Below are positions 34,805-37,764 of a stretch of DNA of 37,764 bases, piece by piece (position 1 is the first letter of the stretch; every line of letters starts with the position of its first letter). The translations under genes were made by a program, and so were the position numbers. The notes beneath the pieces were generated by a model. It made no database searches. It saw only the letters and a program-made list of their open reading frames with translations, and was not told where the DNA came from. Origin of the DNA: an uncultured Ectothiorhodospiraceae bacterium (lineage in GTDB: Bacteria > Pseudomonadota > Gammaproteobacteria > Nitrococcales > Nitrococcaceae). The stretch covers positions 1 through 37,764 of the forward strand of contig CAJXKP010000028.1 in the NCBI GenBank assembly GCA_913055565.1, in the 5' to 3' direction.

Positions 34805-35388
34805 TTGCCTTTCGCAATGCGCTGCTACGGGACGCAGCAGGGCAGGTGGAGGGAATCCTCGCCTCGGGGGTCGATGTCACGGAGCAGCGCCGATTGGAGG
34901 CCGATCTCGCGTACCAGGCGAGCCACGATCCCCTCACGGGTCTCTACAATCGACGCAGGATGACAGAGCTGCTAGACGCCGAGATCCGACGGGCCTGGCG
35001 CCATGGCACGGTGTTCAGCGTAATCCTGTTCGATATCGACCATTTCAAGGTCGTCAATGATCAGCACGGCCACGATGTCGGCGACGCGGTCTTGCAAGAG
35101 CTGGCCGCCGTCGTCGCGCGGCGCCTGCGCGATATCGATCATTTCGCTCGTTGGGGCGGCGAGGAATTCCTGGTTTTGCTGCCGGAGACCGATCTGGCCG
35201 GGGCACATCGCGCTGCCGAGGACTTGAGGGCCCTTATCAGCGCTACTGATTTCACAGGTGTGGCGCGTGTAACCATCAGCCTAGGCGTCGCCGCCCTAGA
35301 CGAGGGTGAGACCGTACAAGGGCTTCTCAAGCGGGTTGACGATAACGCCTACGCGGCGAAGACGCGCGGGCGAAACCGGGTCGTTTGA
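34762..35388 (+). CDS. GGDEF fragment of the broken cyclase (open frame)
   Basis: 208 codons from GTG 34762 covering the PAC end of the last PAS and a whole GGDEF domain: HDPLTGLYNRRRM, ILFDIDHFKVVNDQHGHDVG, RWGGEEFLVLLPE and KTRGRNRVV. The catalytic motif is complete, so if translated from an internal start it could make cyclic di-GMP without sensory control. No ribosome binding site is visible. Confidence 0.5.
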   Translation: MENAINTAAGDRQLIAFRNALLRDAAGQVEGILASGVDVTEQRRLEADLAYQASHDPLTGLYNRRRMTELLDAEIRRAWRHGTVFSVILFDIDHFKVVNDQHGHDVGDAVLQELAAVVARRLRDIDHFARWGGEEFLVLLPETDLAGAHRAAEDLRALISATDFTGVARVTISLGVAALDEGETVQGLLKRVDDNAYAAKTRGRNRVV

Positions 35389-35412
35389 CTGGCATACGGG
35401 CACAAGACCCGG

Positions 35413-35727
35413 ATGACGTTGAGGGCAGGGCGAATCGCAGTCAGCGACAACGCGACCATTCTGGCGACGGCCGTCGAGCAGTCGGACTATCCGCTTCTAG
35501 TAACCACCGCCAAACTGGATTCGCCGGGTCCGGAGATCGTCTACGTCAATGAGGCCGTCACCCGCATGACGGGCGATTCGCGCGAGGAACTCGGGGGTGC
35601 AACGCCGCACATCCACGAGGGCCTGGCGACTGAACGCTCGGAGCTTCATCGCCTCAAGGACGACCTGCGTGCCGGCGATTCCTTTGAAGGCTGCACCTGG
35701 GAGTACCGATCCAACAAAAACCTCTGA
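35413..35727 (+). pseudogene. Truncated copy of the first PAS domain
   Basis: 104 codons repeating the N-terminal PAS of the broken cyclase in an undamaged frame (VTTAKLDSPGPEIVYVNEAV, TRMTGDSREELGGATPHIHE, LRAGDSFEGCTWEYR) and then running into unrelated sequence SNKNL-stop, where the first copy continues KDGTAYEVQWTVRPLR. A 42-base run around GAGATCGTCTACGTCAATGA is identical in both copies, implying recent duplication or gene conversion. With half a PAS core missing it is probably non-functional. Confidence 0.6.
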
Positions 35728-35809
35728 GCCGTTCGTGGCGGTCACAACGAGTGCCGACGTGCCGACAACAAGATAAACTCGTGTTAACGGAAGTGGGACA
35801 CGATCACGC

Positions 35810-37528
35810 ATGACCGAACAGTTACTCGAATGGCTGCCGCGCCGTCTTCTAGAGCACGTCTCCGACGCCGTCGTCGTCACCGATGACCAGCTCGATCCGC
35901 CTAGTCCGCACATCGTCGATGCCAACGATGCCTGGGAACGCCTGACCGGCTGCAAGCTCAGTGACGCCCTCGGCCAGACTCCGGCATTCCTCGAATCAGG
36001 GTGCAGCGCTGATACGCAGCGAATCTCGCTGGAACGTTTGCGACAGTGCCTCGAGGATGGACGTGGCTTCGACGCCGAGGTCGATGTCGGCTCAGGTGGC
36101 ACGCGCGGCCGGATGGACTGGCGGGTCGAGCCAATCAGTGACCCCACCGGCATGAGTGCCGGCTTCGCGTTCGTAGCGCGTCGCACTGGGGCCGAAAGCC
36201 GTACCGACACTACCAATGCCTTTCATGTGATCCATGAATTACGGGACCTGCTCAAAGGCCAACCACTGGATCTCGCGAGGAAGCGTCAGCAGGTTGCCCG
36301 GACCGCGATGCATCTGTCCGGGGCAGAAGCGGGGGTCGTGGAGCAAGCCGAGGGCACCGAGATGGTCTATCAGGCTGTAGCCGGCGCCGCCGAGGGTCTC
36401 GAGGCTACACGCCTGCCAATCCAGGGAAGCGCCTCGGGGTACTGCCACACCTCGGGCGAGGCTTTGTTGATTGCCGATACGCGAACCGACTCGCGTACCC
36501 AGCTCGGTGCCCAGGCGGCCGATATCGGCTTTCGCTCGGGTGTTCTCGTGCCCCTGGTACACGGTGATCAGCGCTTTGGTGTATTGAAGGTTTTTTCCAG
36601 TAAATGGGCTGCCTTCGGCCAGGCCGAGCGCGATTTCGTCGTCATCCTCGCCGGCCTGCTTGCTGCGGTGATGTATCGCACGCGCAGCTATGAGCTCGAG
36701 GCCGGGCGGCGGCGCCACCTCGTCGACGCGTTACCGATGCTGGTGGCCTATGTCGATGCTGATCGTCGCTATCGCGAGGTCAATGCCGCCTATGCGGACT
36801 GGTTCGGGCAGCCCATATCGGAGGTGTTGGGTAAATCGGTGTGGGAGCTTATCGGCGAGTCGGCGTATGAGCGCATTCGCCCGTACATGGATCGCGCATT
36901 AGAAACGGGCGAACCGGTCAGTTACGAGGAAACGGTCACGTTTCCCAATGACCATCCAACGGTAATCTCAGTGGATTACGCCCCGAATGTGGCCTCGGAT
37001 GGTTCAGTGGCCGGGGTTTACGCCCTTGTGCGCGATGTCACTAAGGCAAAAGCTGCCGACCTGGATCACCTCACCGAGCTACCCAACCGCCGTCGCTTCG
37101 AGGAAGAGGCGCACCGCCAGATCGAGGTTCATCGGCGTCACGGTCGGCCCCTGAGCCTGATCATCGCCGATATCGATCACTTGAAATGGTGGAACGATAC
37201 CCAGGGCCATTTAATCGGCGATCGCATCATTAAGCAGATCGCCGAGCTACTGCGGGGCCAGGCACGTGCGACCGATCTGGTAGCCCGTTGGGGTGGCGAG
37301 GAGTTCGTTATCCTGGCACCGGAAACGGATCTCGACGGCGCCGCGACACTCGCCGAGCGCGTTCGCGCTCAGCTGGCCTCCGAGCCCCAGCCCGAAGGCG
37401 AAGCCGCCACGCTGAGTCTTGGCGTGGCAGAGGCCCACGGCGATGACCTGTCTCTGAGGGGCTTGATCCGTGCCGCCGACGACGCCCTCTACGCCGCCAA
37501 GGACGCCGGGCGAAACCGGGTCGTTTGA
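35810..37528 (+). CDS. PAS-GAF-PAS-GGDEF diguanylate cyclase
   Basis: A 572-residue cytoplasmic sensor enzyme predicted to make cyclic di-GMP from two GTP. Order: a PAS domain (about 15-120, VVVTDDQLDPPSPHIVDAND; the LOV cysteine is absent), GAF (about 140-285, LPIQGSASGYCHTSGEALLI and VLVPLVHGDQRFGVLKVFSS), PAS (about 300-405, LPMLVAYVDADRRYREVNAA), and GGDEF (about 410-572, HLTELPNRRRFEEEA, IADIDHLKWWNDTQGHLIGD). The catalytic motif is GGEEF at 495-499, and product-inhibition site RATD at 486-489 is at the proper distance. There are no membrane segments. The last 21 bases equal those of the broken cyclase at 35388, so the two share ancestry. Confidence 0.9.
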   Translation: MTEQLLEWLPRRLLEHVSDAVVVTDDQLDPPSPHIVDANDAWERLTGCKLSDALGQTPAFLESGCSADTQRISLERLRQCLEDGRGFDAEVDVGSGGTRGRMDWRVEPISDPTGMSAGFAFVARRTGAESRTDTTNAFHVIHELRDLLKGQPLDLARKRQQVARTAMHLSGAEAGVVEQAEGTEMVYQAVAGAAEGLEATRLPIQGSASGYCHTSGEALLIADTRTDSRTQLGAQAADIGFRSGVLVPLVHGDQRFGVLKVFSSKWAAFGQAERDFVVILAGLLAAVMYRTRSYELEAGRRRHLVDALPMLVAYVDADRRYREVNAAYADWFGQPISEVLGKSVWELIGESAYERIRPYMDRALETGEPVSYEETVTFPNDHPTVISVDYAPNVASDGSVAGVYALVRDVTKAKAADLDHLTELPNRRRFEEEAHRQIEVHRRHGRPLSLIIADIDHLKWWNDTQGHLIGDRIIKQIAELLRGQARATDLVARWGGEEFVILAPETDLDGAATLAERVRAQLASEPQPEGEAATLSLGVAEAHGDDLSLRGLIRAADDALYAAKDAGRNRVV

Positions 37529-37764
37529 CGGGAAGCGCCTCGCGCTAATCGAACAGGCCTCTCGGTATCAAGTCATCAATCAACTCCTACCGGATATCGG
37601 GGATTTGTTCGGGGGCTGGCTCGAGCTGGACAAGCGCTTGGCTCAGGCCCACGAGCACACTCTCGCGGCCCTCATTACGAGGCTACCGCGGCGGCGGGCG
37701 ACGCCAATCGGCATCTATTGGCCGTCTATAACGGCATGTCATTCCCGGCGCGTTGTCAGACCCG
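37529..37764 (+). pseudogene. Possible start-less, frameshifted coding remnant at window edge
   Basis: One frame reads LALIEQASRYQVINQLLPDI, GDLFGGWLELDKRLAQAHEH and TLAALI, then becomes basic and unlikely; a second frame continues sensibly with EATAAAGDANRHLLAVYNGM and SFPARCQT to the edge. Neither has a convincing start. I recognise no family; the window ends too soon to judge. Confidence 0.25.

Larger units (their letters stand above)
33229..35388 (+). pseudogene. Multi-PAS diguanylate cyclase broken by two frameshifts and a stop
   Basis: Read through its lesions, this encodes an N-terminal LOV-like PAS domain without the photoactive Cys (ATPRILQG where LOV proteins have NCRFLQ), at least three further PAS domains (near YSSPVGIAFLDRQRCIQRVN, FESSRDAELLNTADGFFADC and FEAMPVMVIVVDMAGRVTAI), and a GGDEF domain with GGEEF at 35155-35169 and inhibitory-site RDID five residues before RW-GGEEF. 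Lesions: one extra base near 33283-33286 relative to the copy at 35413; TAG at 33380-33382 where that copy has GAG; and a frame change between about 34732 and 34745 before CGESPEYVENAINTAAGD. Pieces could still be translated, but the whole protein cannot be. Confidence 0.8.

Noticed and set aside
1-37764. CRISPR arrays, tRNA or rRNA genes, insertion sequences
   Set aside because: No regularly spaced repeats, no recognisable tRNA or rRNA segments and no transposase motifs were seen on either strand.

Overview
The window is GC-rich, densely coded bacterial DNA. A complete gspC-N type II secretion operon, GlyGly-CTERM proteins with a rhombosortase, a DUF1778/GNAT toxin-antitoxin pair and a DsrE-like protein point to a gammaproteobacterium. 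The Asp/Glu-rich exported proteins suggest a halophilic or marine lineage, perhaps near the Ectothiorhodospiraceae; this placement is inference.

Layout. 1-872: 3' part of a DUF1566 (Lcl_C) protein, closed by a strong hairpin. About 1200-8200: two paralogous cassettes, each holding a conserved leader, a secreted metzincin-type metalloprotease with a C-terminal GlyGly-CTERM sorting tail, a translationally coupled small lipoprotein, and a matching hairpin. A rhombosortase gene lies between the cassettes. 8692-19981: gspC D E F G H I J K L M N, all on one strand with many ATGA overlaps, followed by a Sel1-repeat lipoprotein. The protease cassettes, the sorting peptidase and the secretion machine together form one export-and-surface-anchoring locus.

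20545-21218 holds gene remnants. 21219-22055 is a TacA/TacT-like toxin-antitoxin operon with a palindromic operator candidate, and it converges on a ydcH-like DUF465 gene. 22856-29931 encodes a P2-type cation ATPase lacking the usual acidic Ca2+ ligands, then an RND adaptor and pump. 30090-32231 is a convergent two-gene operon (an exported MCGC-motif protein and a periplasmic DsrE-like protein), divergent from a cysteine-rich Crp/Fnr regulator. 33229-37528 is a decaying cluster of PAS/GGDEF genes: a multi-PAS diguanylate cyclase broken by two frameshifts and a stop, a truncated copy of its first PAS domain, and an intact PAS-GAF-PAS-GGDEF gene.

Most notable: the small lipoprotein after each metalloprotease looks like a free-standing copy of that protease's own N-terminal pro-domain. 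This suggests a dedicated, stoichiometric inhibitor or chaperone within a T2SS/rhombosortase pathway.
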